Origin: Warburgia ugandensis
Taxonomy: Eukaryota; Streptophyta; Magnoliopsida; Canellales; Canellaceae
Assembly: GCA_035236585.1 (NCBI GenBank)
Contig: CP141135.1
Coordinates: 3,754,001-3,818,000, forward strand
Direction of reading: 5' to 3'
DNA length: 64,000 nucleotides
The notes beneath the pieces were generated by a model, which saw nothing but the letters and a program-made list of their open reading frames with translations, made no database searches and was not told the DNA's origin. This document shows positions 1 through 12,015 of this stretch, piece by piece. How positions within the stretch are numbered: the stretch's first letter is position 1; each line of letters starts with the position of its first letter. The translations under genes and the position numbers were made by a program.

Positions 1-1623
1 CCCTCACCTAATTGATGTAATCCAAGAGTCATTAATGTACTCTCACCATCATTAGCATAACATTATGCCAAATGTTCAAATTGGTAGTACTAAAATAGCA
101 TTGGATTCTTTCAGTCTAATCTATGATTTATCGATATCGCTTGCAGTCTCATTGTGATTCGACACAAATAAGGTTATGATGGTGCATTCGCTTGCATGAC
201 CTTGAGGACACAAAAAGCCTAGTAGACAAAATAACGAAAAGAAACAACCCTAAACGACACTCAGAATTTTATGTTCGACTTGAATGAACACTATGTTCAT
301 GAAGTATGATCCAATCTTCTTCATCATTATGAGAAATAAGATGATACTACAAGCAACCTGCTTAAGATCAATCTCAAACCAACTACATCCTTGCAAATCA
401 TAATCCACAAACTATGACCAAAATGAAGCTCGGAGGATCCAACAATAACAAACTTAGTCACGTTAAACTGTTAGATTGGATTTGTAGTAGTTGTGATGAA
501 ACGAATCGTACATACAAACTGAGAGCAAACTTAACTACGTATTGAAAGGAAGACAAACTTAGCAGAACTACACAGACAAAGTCTCAGACTCGATTAGTTA
601 AATCAATGTTCTAAAGAATGTGGACTGTAAGAGTTTCTTGTTGCTGATGTTATTGATGTTTAGTTTTTTGTTGTGATTTTCTTATGGATTATTAGACCCT
701 CTCAGTCCGAACCTTTTTTTTTTTTTATGGAAAACAATGGATTTAATGAGGATCATCCTCAACTTGTGAATCCATCTGGCAAATGAGAACTATTGAGTGA
801 GACACAGCTGCGATAACAGTGACACAAGAATCACTCGTACCATCCGAAGTGGATCCCTCTAGAATGGTGTAGGATGTATCCCACATCTTGTGGGTCATCT
901 TCAATACTATATATGCAGTATATGACCAAACTGAGATAAGTGTGGTTACCAGCTAAAGAATTTAGGTTTATTGCATGCTCTTCAGCAAGCCATGAAGTCC
1001 ACCCAACCTCACAACCCTAAAGTGGAGCCATTTAATTGTTTCCAATGTACGTAATTCCTGTTTTCCTCACAGTTGGTAGCATCTCTTCTAATTTATCTGC
1101 CTGCAGTCGAATATCTCCCATAGAGGAACACATGAAGTTGACAGCTCGGAAAGAAACGAGACCACATGAAGGTGGCATTCACAAGGCTACAATGTGGTCT
1201 CTTTCATTGTTGACGACAGTGAGAAAGTTTCCAAGTTACAACGTTTTAGTGATCTACCCATAAAATAACTGCAAGAAATTGTGGAATCCTACGACCAAGC
1301 ATAGTCACGAGGTTTCTGATTCGACAATAGATTGGCAAGGCAAATATTCATGAAAAATTCGCGGAAAAATCGTAAGAAGCATTTTTCTTATGTGAGTTTA
1401 AGCTTTTAATTTGAATTTTTAAGTAGATTAACCAATAATAATTAAAATTTTGAAATTTTATTTGTTGAATTTTATTTTTACTAGGTGAACTCCTCTTAAT
1501 TTATAGAAATTTGTTGTGAATTTGAAAATTGTAAGAATCTTTGAATTGTTCGAAAAAAGTTAAGGCATCAAAAAGTCAGGACTTCCTAAGAAATTTTTTA
1601 ATCATTCAAAGATTTTATGACTA
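1..1623. other. gene-free stretch, no recognisable coding or repeat family
   Basis: No open frame here has recognisable domain content; the longest, about 75 codons near 1036, resembles no family I know. Base composition is ordinary plant intergenic DNA. It may hold an old decayed element, but I see no terminal repeats or target duplications. Confidence 0.4.
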
Positions 1624-1804
1624 GAAGGGGAGTTTTAGTACAACGGTAGAGTTGTCTTCGTGTGACTTTGAAGTCATGTATTCAAGGTATGAAAACAGCC
1701 TCTTACAATGCAAGGTAAAGCTGGGTACTATTTACCCTTTGTGGTCCCCCCTTTTCCCGAACCCTGCACATGTAAGAGCTTCATACACAGGGCTGCCACT
1801 TTTT
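1624..1804 (+). mobile_element. Au-like tRNA-derived SINE, copy A
   Basis: The copy has the order seen in the other full copies here: a GGGAG-type head, a tRNA-like half with a box-B-like stretch around 1665-1690, the body motif ACAGCCTCTT, a GTGGTCC motif before a CCC-rich block, then GAGCTTCATACACAGGGCTGCC and a T-run tail. This layout matches the Au SINE family known from many plants. Flanks ATTCAAAGATTTTATGAC (left) and ATTCAAAAAAATTTGTGAC (right) look like a decayed target-site duplication. The tRNA half has lost good box matches, so it is probably inactive. Confidence 0.75.
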
Positions 1805-2006
1805 ATTCAAAAAAATTTGTGACCATGCAACCAAGTAATACAAATACACCCATGACACTAAAGAAGTTCCTCTCACAAAAATGCACACACAAAACTAATT
1901 CTCTTTCTCTTCCCTAAAACCAAGTAACATCTTAATTTATTTGAACATACCAGTGTTCATATATCATCATAGAAATCTATCTCATACATATATAAACGTA
2001 GATATA

Positions 2007-2008
<2 letters not shown>

Positions 2009-2075
<67 letters not shown>
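2009..2075. repeat. compound microsatellite (TG)n(AG)26
   Basis: A short TG run passes directly into about 26 uninterrupted AG units. The long Ser-Leu or Glu-Arg frames across it on either strand are artefacts of the dinucleotide repeat. Confidence 0.97.
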
Positions 2076-2079
<4 letters not shown>

Positions 2080-3934
2080 ATATGTATGTATGTCCCATAA
2101 AAAGCCCTAATTCCAACTCTGTCTCTCGTCTCTGGTGGGTCCCTGTGATTATTTCTTGAGTGGGAACCATCACCAAGATACTTGTTTTGAGCAAAATTGT
2201 GTGTTTCCACGATGTTTCCTGTTACCCATTGTTCATCCATTTTGCAAGAAAAGCATCCCATGCAAGTGATCTTGTAAGACTCAAGTAAATGAAGGTACGT
2301 TCCCCAAAATAATCAAAAGAACATCAGTTTGTTTGGATTGAGCTATTCTTTGTCTTGATTGCAGTAAATTTTCTTGTCTGTGGAACTTGATTTTGCATCA
2401 AGTTTAAGCAAAGTGAAGGGAACGTGTTATATATAAACCAAGTACACAACTGGTTGAACGTGAAAAAGATTAGACAAGCAGCATACAAGAGAAGTTTCTT
2501 GGAAAGGAGTAAATAGGAAGATATATATGATTCCCACCTCCTATTAGGTAGAAGTGGGCCCTTATTTTGGTGATCCAAATCATTCATCTTCTGGGTCTTT
2601 CTTCGGATAAGCCAAATCCGTAAATTCTCATTCATTTGGATGATCCTAACCTTTAGACTTCTATCATATAAATGGATATCGACATGAAATATCTGTTGTT
2701 TACTTCACCAAATGTGGGGCCTAGTGATACTTTTACGGACATGCATCCGATACTCTCTCTCTCTCTCTCTCTTACTTTGATTGCTTTTCAAGAGGGCTCT
2801 TGTTTCATTTGATAAACCATCCAAATAGTTTATGTTTGTGACCAAAGCTATGGTCTCTGCAGTACTCCTAAGCTGTGGCTAACGTACAAAACAGGGTCCT
2901 TTGAACTGTAATCATAAGAAAGAAATGAGATCACACAGGCAGTTTCCCTTGGCCTTGCTATTGGTAGCGTAAGGGTGGGGCCAATTATGGGTCCCACCAG
3001 ATGTACAAATAGTAATTTGAGGCAGTTGAAGGACATTGATACTTTCGAATGCAGCCAGATGAGCAATTTCGAACCCGCTACCTCTTTCTGTTCTTGGGAA
3101 ATGGTTATGGATGAGGACGACATCGCTATTGGTTGCTGGACAATGACCTTGTTTTTTAAGGGCAGTGATGGAGAAATCTTGGGACCACTAGTGGTCCTGG
3201 CTTTACATGTGACACCCGATCGGGACCCCAACGTGGGCCCACCCGACCCAACCATGTTAGAGATGCATGCTTGAAAACGAAATTAGAAAGAAATGGCAAT
3301 TCGTGTGTGAAAGTATGATCCCCTGCAATACATTAGACATGCCAGTTTTTTGCAGGTGGATCCCACCTCTGGGTGATCAGAACCGCTCATCCATTATGTT
3401 GAGGATTTATTCTATCTCGGATGGCCCATTTTTTAAACCGCGGTTTTCATCGATACCCTAAGCATTAAGGGATAAGAGATCTAGTCCGGGGCGTACCAAT
3501 CGAATTGGATTTGATACCCGATCCGACGGTTAGATGGTAGCCATCTGGATGTTCAAGTTTCGTCTGTTCATAGCCATCACTAATTGAAGCTCTGGATCGA
3601 GCGCGTAGGTGATTAAGCAAAAGGAAAATCGAATATTTTCTACTTAATTTAATTGCTCATTAGAGACAAGGAAAAAACTCCAATTTTGCGTAACACAACA
3701 TAATCGAATTGGGATAAGGTCTTGACGATGATGACGACAAATATCATTTGCTACATTGTCATTCCATTGCACCAAGAAAAACCTACATGAAATCACATAT
3801 CAAGTTTCGGTGTATAACCTATCTCCCAACCTTATAATCAATCATTTTGCCTTAATAAAACACTTGGGATTATGAGATGGGCAATGCTTTCAAGATGGAA
3901 TTGCCTTCGATATAGTCAGTCCACTATGCATCAC
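2076..3934. other. intergenic DNA without a supported gene
   Basis: Frames of about 100-135 codons lie on opposite strands over 2848-3274, but they overlap each other, have no family resemblance and no splice-consistent extension. A short (CT)9 run lies near 2754-2772. I see no mobile-element ends. Confidence 0.4.
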
Positions 3935-4085
3935 GAACTGTAAAGTTGTCATTGAGTGACCTTGAGGTCACGGGTTCCAGGCATAGAAACAACCTCTCAC
4001 AAAAATTCAAGGTAAGACTTCGTACTATAAACTCTTGTTCTCCACCCCTTCCCTAAACCGACATTGGCGAGAGCTTCTTGCCCTT
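3935..4085 (+). mobile_element. Au-like SINE, copy B, diverged
   Basis: Box-B-like sequence around 3965-3980 (GGTCACGGGTTCCAGGC) is followed by the family body motifs: AACCTCTCACAAAAATTCAAGG, TACTATAAACTCTTG, a CCCCTTCCCTAAACC block and GAGCTTCTTGCCC. The 5' head is poorly conserved and the 3' end lacks the usual GTGCACCGGGCTG stretch. I see no clear target duplication, so this is an old, eroded copy. Confidence 0.6.
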
Positions 4086-5866
4086 AATCTGTCCTTTATC
4101 ACGAGCTGAACATCTCCTCGACGCTAAACTCCAGTGTATGTCTTTGAAAATATAACTCAAGTTGTCTACACTTGTATAAGAATGTCGAGAAACTACAGAT
4201 TTGGAAGTACTCTTGGAATCCCCCGTACGAGTTGGTATATCAAAGCGAATGTTTGAGTATTATTTATTTAGGGTTGGGCTATATTTTTCCATGATCCATA
4301 ATTTAATGATCACATGCATACATTGTTTGCATATGTAGCAAAATGACTAACATGCCCATGTGCAAATTTCCAAGGCTTATTTAAACCTAGTACAATATGT
4401 AATTATTTATTTATACCATGTATATTGAAGCATTAACTAGTTAACAAACTGACCACCTGACTGAGTTGACTCAGTAAACGTTTGGATTGGTGTTAAGCAT
4501 ATCTAAGTCAAATGCTACTTCTGTGAAATTGTGTTTAATAGACTAGAAGACAGTTGAACTGATTCTTGACCATTTCTTCTTGCATGGGTTACAGACTCGA
4601 TCAATCTGGAGCGTCCGATTGCCAAACTTTTCCAACAATCTTTCTAAATATGAGCATCCAAAGGAGAAGCAAATCCAACTTTTCCAATGATCCAAACCAT
4701 CTAGCTATCAGGCATGCCATGTTATTCAGCCATATGTAAAATTGTTCCAAGTTTGATCATCCAAGTCTTCGATTTGTAGAGGGTTTATTGATGAATGTAA
4801 ATTGTAACTTTTCTATTTTCTAGCAATTCTTCGAAATGTCACATTGTATATAGCATGGTTTAACTAGACAGACAAAAGATTATGTCAAAATTCTCGATCA
4901 AACGGCCTAAAAGACTTGGTCATTTCAATTTTTTGCTATGACCCACTAAACATGTATGCCCATGAGAATAGGATCAACAGACACCAACGATGCATCCGGT
5001 GATCAGTATAATCCCGGATCAAACTGTTTCTTTAATTTCAATAGTTTCCTAGCTATATATGTGTTTTCATTGCATAACAGCTCTTACTATGAATATGGGT
5101 CATAACCAAACTACCATGCCAATCAGACGGTCTCAATCATTTGAAAAAATAAATTCACTTCTCGATCGAACGGATCAAAACACTTGATCAATATGATTTT
5201 CTGCTGTGACCCATTATACACACGTTGGTCTATTATTTGGACCATGTAAATTAATGAATTTAATTTTCTGATACATGCTATTTTAGGCAAACAGTTGTAG
5301 ATTTCCATGGGGGGTGCGTTTTAGTTAGTAAAAGTTGAGGGGCCGTCATTGTTGAATGTCGGTCGTCACCCTCCTGAGGAGCGGTTCGTCGTCTTAGGAA
5401 AGTGTGTTGTCATGGAACAATATCTCGGCCATTATAATTGATATATCGGGTTAGTGAAACAGCCGATGTATCAGCTGATATTACCCTCTATTTCCAATAA
5501 AACCAACCGATACAGCCCATTTGAAAATTTCCGCTACATCGTGTGGCCCTTCTATTTTGTTCTATGAGTAATGTGTTGTCATCTCATGGTGATGAGTTAC
5601 AGTCTCAGGTGACCAGGTTGCATCAAGCCCTGGAATGCCGCCATTAAAAGCCACAACTGAAAACTAAAAAGGGACTTGGTAAAGATGGGAGCCTTTATGT
5701 TTTCTTTTTTGACCAGGGAAAGGGGTGCCGGCAGTAAAATGGAAGGAACAAAAGAGGAAAGGTCAAAAGGAGGAAGAATTACTCAGAGAAATATCGACGT
5801 ACAGTTTCATGTTGGAGTTTTTTTAATGTTTGGAAACATTGCTGGTGCCCCACGTCATGGTTTCCA

Positions 5867-5869
<3 letters not shown>
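4086..5869. other. gene-free stretch
   Basis: Frames here are short (about 60 codons) and unrelated to any family I recognise. No terminal repeats or tandem arrays stand out. I see nothing that can be supported as a feature. Confidence 0.4.

Positions 5870-5933
<64 letters not shown>
5870..5933. repeat. microsatellite (CT)32
   Basis: An uninterrupted CT dinucleotide run about 2 kb upstream of the IDD start codon. The long Ser-Leu frame through it is not a gene. Confidence 0.97.
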
Positions 5934-5934
<1 letters not shown>

Positions 5935-7897
5935 GCTTATATTGTGAATATATACTGTAAGAAATAGAGTGAAAATGTACAAATACAGTTCTTTTTTTCC
6001 TTTCAAATGGGATTTATTTTGAGAATTTGAAAAGGAAAAGGAAAGGGAATTCAAGATAAGATGTTCAGTCTCAATTATGGGTTGTTTATGCATTGTCTTA
6101 ACAGTTGCATTGCAAGAAAAAGTAATTGATGGGCTCCACTGATTCAATGAACCAAAACTACTCACGTTCTCGGTCCTACTGTGGGATGAGTCACGAGATG
6201 ATTTGGGTATGCGTCACCATGATCGTCATCATCGAGTCTATTGTCCTCCAAAGTGATGGTTGCAAAGTTAATTAAGAAGGTGAGATCCCAGTAGGAAAGA
6301 TAGATAGTCTCACTAATGGCTCACATTCTTTCATAATCTCTTTTACTTGGCAACTTAGCGGGCAGATGTTCTGATCAACCAAAATTGACTGGCCTACCTG
6401 TAGCTTTTTCCATTACATATGAGCAAACTCATCATGAAAAGCATATAATGTATCTTCCATATAAAACCATTCTTGCACATAATTTCAAGTATTCTATTGA
6501 GTAGTCAAAAAGTTCAGTTTTTTTAAAATACTTTCAAAGGTCTCTAAGTACTAAGTACCATACTGATCATTTTTTTGTGGTCACTTACAACCATGTTTGC
6601 CTTAAAACTCATATTCCTTTATGTTATGGCCCCTCCAAATAGATCCTAAATATCATTATTCTTCATTTTGATAGGCCACCTGACCACATCAATCGATGCC
6701 CACCTACTCTGATGATCCAAGCAATTCATCCAGTGAGACTCACAAAAAATGTGCCTTAAACACACTATGTCTAGATGATCCTGCAACGTTCACAATTGAC
6801 TGAACAAAAATTATACCTAATACCATCCACCCTTCCAATCATATGGTCCACTCATAATAGATCCCACCTAACAAGCTAATCTAGATTATCTATTGATTCT
6901 GATGCTAACCAGGGTCGGCGAAAACAAAATACACATTCATATATACATGCATACATACATATATACACCTTAGTAAAGTCACTGTCAACAAATAAATGTC
7001 AAAAAGTAATATAATTACGGGTCCATGCGATTAGATACTGATGGCTACACATCGTACGCACCTATAAAAAAATGTTACACAAAATGAAAATACAAAGCAA
7101 AACTAGGGTTTTATTTGAAGCCAAAGTAAGGAGACGATGGATGAGGTTAAAATGGGAAGGATGAGTAAGAAGTTAGTAATAAGTTGTGATTGGTGCCAAC
7201 TTTTTTACTGTAGAGGAAGAGGTTTGTCTGGACATGGGCGATAAGATACGATATTAGAGAAGGAGATGGGGAGAGGGTAAGGCCTACAGGTCGGTGGCCC
7301 CAAACCATCGCCGCGTAACGACACGGTAGCCTGCGTGAGAGGAGCATGAACAGCAGCACCTCTTCAATTAATATTCATTTTGTTTTTTATTTGTGGTGAG
7401 AAACTTTGAGCAAAATCAGGAAAACTGCAGAGAGAAGGGAGGGGGAAAGAGAAAGGCAAATGAGAGGAAGAACCAAAGCAGAAGAAAACTACCCAACGCT
7501 TGAATTTCAATAGCTAGCCCAAGAGACGAAGAGGAGGAAGAAAGAGGTCTTCTTTGGATTGGTTCTCTTTTTCTCTTCTTTTTTTGTTTATCTTCTCTCT
7601 TGTTTTCTTCCTGTTCTGAGTGCAACTGTAGCTTTAGATTTTTCAATTTTGTTCTCTTTTGAGCTATGGCTATCTAGTTTAGGGATTTTAGGGATTGTCT
7701 GATGGTGGTAGAGCAAGACACAGACACTAGAATCCTCCAAATTTTCTTATTTGTTTCATGCTTTTCTCCTTTTGGAGAGCTAGAGAGGGAGAAGTCCTTG
7801 AAATTTTATGTTGGGTGGTGAGAATTTTCGGTGATTTTGATTAGTTGGTCAGAATAGATAGAAGAAGAAGAAGAAGAAGATAAAGGATTTGTTGAAG
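5934..7897 (+). promoter_or_regulatory. upstream region and probable 5' UTR of the IDD gene
   Basis: Roughly 7400-7897 is purine- and pyrimidine-tract-rich without long coding frames on +, and ends in a GAA-repeat run (about 7861-7879) just before the start codon, typical of a plant 5' leader. A TATA-like TATAAAAAA lies near 7062, too far upstream to be called the core promoter with confidence. The transcription start cannot be fixed from sequence alone. No mobile element is evident. Confidence 0.4.
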
Positions 7898-9154
7898 ATG
7901 GCAGCTGCTTCATCATCATCACCTTTCTTTGGAATCAGAGAAGAAGATCAAATAAAAACTCAGCAGTCTTCCTCAACACCCACTTCATCAACTGCTCCAA
8001 CAACAGCAGCTCCTCAGAAGAAGAAGAGAAATCTCCCAGGAACACCAAGCAAGTGGCTATATCTACATATTTGAATTGCATATTTTCTCTCTTGATTATT
8101 GTTCTTTCCTTCATTCTCTTAAAACCCTGATTCTGTCTCCATCTTCCCTTTTGTTTTACTAATCATCGATCTTCATTTCATGATTGTCCTTTTTGCTCAA
8201 GCAGATCCAGATGCAGAGGTTATTGCACTTTCTCCCAAGACACTTATGGCCACAAACAGGTTCATATGTGAAGTCTGCAATAAAGGTTTCCAAAGGGAGC
8301 AAAATCTACAGCTGCATAGAAGAGGCCACAATCTACCATGGAAGCTGAGGCAGAAGAGTACAAAAGAAGTAAAGAGGAGAGTTTATCTTTGTCCAGAGCC
8401 CACATGTGTCCACCATGACCCATCTAGGGCTCTTGGAGATTTAACGGGCATTAAGAAGCACTTCTGCAGAAAACATGGTGAGAAGAAGTGGAAGTGCGAT
8501 AAGTGCTCCAAAAGATATGCTGTGCAGTCAGATTGGAAAGCCCATTCAAAGACCTGTGGTACACGAGAATATAGATGCGACTGTGGTACTCTTTTCTCAA
8601 GGTAATAATAAAATAACTACAACTAGAAACACTACTGTAGAGCTCAGTGATGGCGATAATGGTGTTCTGTGGAATTGGGAATTTGGGAGAGAGAGAGGTT
8701 TGGGTGGGGGGGTTTCGTGGGGAGGGAGGGGGGTTTGTTACAACTGTGTTATGGGGTTGTTATGGATAGACTCCTTGAGTGACAGGATGAAGAAAGAACC
8801 AGTGGAGATGGGAAAGTTGAAGAGGTTCTTTCTTTCTTTCTTGTCTCCTTTTTCATTTTCATTTATTTTAGGGTTCATTTTAGGCTTGTTTTTTCTACTT
8901 GGTTTTGCTTCTACATGGAAGGGAAAGGCAGAAAAACTGCTCCCACGTGAATTTATCTCTGTAAAACTGCCATGGTCATAGAGATTTCAAAAAACAGTCA
9001 TCTTTCTCCTTGGAACCACCGCCCTTTTCTATTCACGTGGTGCCATGTAACAAGGGCTGCCAGGTTTGTTCTCTTGTGGGTTGGCTAGATGTGAGCAGGC
9101 TGTGGTTTTGTAGGTTCCCTTTTTCATGAAAACGTTAGGATTAGGAGGTAGATG

Positions 9155-9236
<82 letters not shown>

Positions 9237-11354
9237 ACGCTCTGTGTGTCTGAACAGTCATGCATTGGTTAAAGAACAAGTGCCAAAAATGGATTGTCGA
9301 ATTGATGAATTTTCTGCTAACTGAAACTAAGCCCATGATTAGAAAACAAACAATTTCTCTAGATTGTGGCATTAATGGCGGAATTAATAAAAGAAAAGAG
9401 CCTAAAATGGGGTTCCTGATTGTTGATTTTCTTGTTAGTCGCAAATTCTTGCATGGGAAGTGTCTCGTATTAATTGAAGAAAGAGTCTTAGAAATGCATT
9501 CTAGATTTGACGGCTTTCATGCTTTTTGCAAAATTTCTGTCCTTCCATTAATTGAAGAACCAGTCCCACAAATAGACTTTTCCATTAATTGGTTGTTTTT
9601 CAAATTCAAGTTCCGCCTAAATTCTTCTTGGGGAGTGAAGTAACTTTATTTCCTGCTATTCCTGTGTTTCTGTTTATGTTCTTGGTGAATGTAGAAAATT
9701 ACTTGGGTTTCTTCACCCTGTTAATTTCTTTGTGGGGTGTAGTCAAATGAATTGACCCTTTGTCTCCTGTTTGTAAAATTCTGCCGTCGCTTTAATTGAA
9801 GTACGTACAGGAATGAGTTTTCTTTATTGTTGTCTTTCAACTTTCTGGTAATATGCCCTCCTCCTTGGAGAAGTGATTGCATGCAAATGACCTTGTTTCT
9901 TGGTGAAAGATTTAATTCCATGCACTTCAATTTGGTTTTCTATCTGAAGAAAATTCTTGCATTTAATGAAGTGAACTCCAGCTTTATGTTCTTGCTTTTT
10001 TCTTCAGCTATTTCTAGTTCTAACCCATTTTGAAATTAATACGATTAATTCATCCACTTCTGAATTTCGCAGGAGGGATAGCTTCATCACTCACAGGGCC
10101 TTCTGTGATGCACTGGCTCAAGAGAGTGCAAGGCTTCCTACTGGACTAAGCACAATTGGAAGCCACTTGTATGGAAGTAGCAACATGGGGTTAGGTCTAT
10201 CTCAGGTAGGTTCTCAAATTTCCTCATTACAAGATCAGAATCACCCATCCACTGATCTCCTGAGGCTTGGTGGGGCCAGCGGAGCCCAATTCGATCATCT
10301 AATCTCATCATCCAACCCGTCGACATTCCGTCCACCACAGGAACCATCATCTGGCTTCTACCTTCCATCATCGAACCATGACTTCCACGAAGACTCCCAA
10401 TCCCACCATGGAATATTGCAAAGCAAACAATTTCATGGGCTGATGCAACTTCCTGATCTTCAGAACACAACCAACACCTCTTCGTCGGCGGCCGCGGCAG
10501 CTGCTGCAAATCTTTTCAATCTGAGCTTCTTCTCCAACAGTAGTAGCACAAGCAGCATCCACAATAGCAACAACACCAATAACCATTTATCCTCTTCTGG
10601 GTTACTGATTCCGGACCAATATAGCAATGCAAATGGCGGAAGCGAATCGACCACTCTCTATTCAGGTAATATCATGGGTGAACACATGGGTTCTGGTGTA
10701 TCATCCCTGTATAACACTTCGGTGCAAAATGATGCTGCTCTTCCGCAAATGTCCGCAACTGCATTACTTCAAAAAGCTACTCAGATGGGTGCAACCACCA
10801 GTGGCAATAGTGTCTCCTTGTTGAGAGGCTTTGGAAGCTCCTCCTCCAGCAGTACAAAACAAGATAGGCCCCACCTATCTGCTAATTTTAGGTCCAATTT
10901 CAGCGGCAGTGGCGGAGAAAACCTAAGATCACAGCTGGAAAATGAGACCCATCTCCAGGATTTGATGAATTCTCTAGCCAACGGTGGATCAGCAATGTTT
11001 GGTGGTGGGTCCCCTGGAGTCTCAGCTTTTGGGGCAAATTGCTCTAGCGCTGGGCATGAACAGGGAACTGGATTTACTGGCTTCAATGCCAGTAGAATGT
11101 CCATGGAACAAAACCATCAGAACTCGAATGTATGCAACATGGACGAAGCAAAGATACATCAGAATCTCGCAGCGGGCATCGGTGGATCAGACCGACTAAC
11201 AAGAGACTTCCTTGGTGTTGGAGGGATGGTGAGAACCATGGGAGGCGGCGGAATTTCACAGAGAGAGCAACATCATGGCATCGACATCGGCTCATTGGAT
11301 TCGGAAATGAAGTCGGCAGCAAATCGATCTTTCGGAGGCGGAAGTTTGCAATGA
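7898..11354 (+). CDS. INDETERMINATE DOMAIN (IDD) C2H2 zinc-finger transcription factor
   Basis: Model: exons 7898-8048, 8205-8601 and 10073-11354, giving 609 residues. IDD proteins are plant nuclear DNA-binding regulators; the JACKDAW/MAGPIE/NUTCRACKER branch works with GRAS proteins such as SHR and SCR. The basic KKKR near residue 41 is a likely nuclear signal. Four fingers follow: C72/C75/H88/H92; C113/C118/H136/H141; C148/C151/H164/C168; C175/C177/H190/C194. The ID-domain wording (ALSPKTLMATNRF, LQLHRRGHNLPWKL, FITHRAFCDAL) is very typical. The Ser/Asn-rich C-terminal part carries the family motifs MSATALLQKATQMG (residue 409) and TRDFLG (residue 559). ATG 7898 is the first in-frame ATG and gives the usual short Ser/Thr-rich N-terminus. 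Intron 1 fits the reading frame only with a GC donor at 8049. Intron 2 (1.5 kb) splits the fourth finger. Family is sure; the exact orthologue is not. Confidence 0.95.
8049..8204 (+). other. IDD intron 1, predicted GC-AG intron
   Basis: The family sequence needs ...GTP-N-P-D-A-E... across this junction. That is obtained by joining after ACACCAA (8048) to ATCCAGATGC (8205). The donor then reads AA|GCAAGT, a good GC-donor context. The nearby GT donor (8053) puts every usable acceptor out of frame. Confidence 0.75.
9158..9235. repeat. microsatellite (CT)39 inside IDD intron 2
   Basis: An uninterrupted CT run of about 39 units lies within the 1.5-kb second intron of the IDD gene. The Arg-Glu frames read from the - strand are artefacts. 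Confidence 0.97.
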
Positions 11355-11616
11355 GAGTGGAATTGCAGGTAAGAGAGGAAACAAAATGGTGTTCTAGGTA
11401 TGTAACTAAACTTGGTGAATTTGTTCCGGGAGTTGGTGTTTCTATTGTTTAATTAGTATTAATAGGATTCCATACGTATATGTTGCCTTGAGGCTTTATC
11501 CCTTCTTCTTTGTTTTCCTATTTTCTTCTTCTAGGTAGTTGTTTCTCTTTATAAGTTCTTCACGAACTGAAAATATTCCTTTTTTCTCTTCAATGTTTTT
11601 GCTATTCCTTAAATGG

Positions 11617-12015
11617 GAGATTGGTGAAATAAAGCGACCCTTTCTTCTCTATGTTCTTTCATGCATGTACAAGAGAGAGAGAGCCAGAGAGATATCATAG
11701 GTGTCTCATTTTTCTACATCATGTATTTGCTCTAGATTCTTAATATAATTCTCATTTGAATTTGTTATTGGCACCCACCAGCTAGTTAGCACTGACCCAC
11801 TGCTCAAAGGCTAGAAAGTTTTTGCTGAGAGATTGGTGAAATAAAATCCTTTCTTCTCTGTCTCTTGCATGTCAGAGAGAGAGAGTGGTGTCTCATTTTT
11901 CTACGTGATATAGTTGCTCCAGGTTCTACATATTCTCCTGCGAATTTGTTATGGGCACCCACCAACTAGCTTCCAAGTAGCACTTAGCTTCTGGTTAGAA
12001 GCTAGAAAGTGGTGA
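11617..12015 (+). repeat. direct duplication of about 212 bp in the IDD 3' region, with paired AATAAA signals
   Basis: Unit 1 starts at 11617 and unit 2 at 11829, both with GAGATTGGTGAAATAAA. Both then carry TTTCTTCTCT, a GAGAGAGA stretch, GTGTCTCATTTTTCTAC, a GCTC(T/C)AG stretch, GAATTTGTTAT and GGCACCCACCA. Each contains AATAAA (11628-11633 and 11840-11845), so the duplication doubles a candidate polyadenylation signal about 270 and 490 bp after the stop codon. The copies have drifted by substitutions and small indels, so this is not an assembly artefact. Confidence 0.85.

Noticed and set aside
1977..2261. Long - strand frames rich in Ser-Leu through the (AG)n run
   Set aside because: They are produced by the dinucleotide repeat, which has no stops in several frames; no conserved content outside the repeat.
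2848..3274. Overlapping frames of 135 and 99 codons on opposite strands
   Set aside because: No recognisable domain, mutually exclusive strands, no splice extension or codon bias that I can see.
8475..8981. 168-codon + frame overlapping the IDD second exon and entering intron 2
   Set aside because: Out of frame with the zinc fingers; exon 2 clearly ends at the donor at 8602 and resumes in the fourth finger at 10073.
10138..11322. Several antisense and off-frame frames over IDD exon 3
   Set aside because: Shadows of a Ser/Asn/Gly-rich coding exon; the + frame carries the family motifs.
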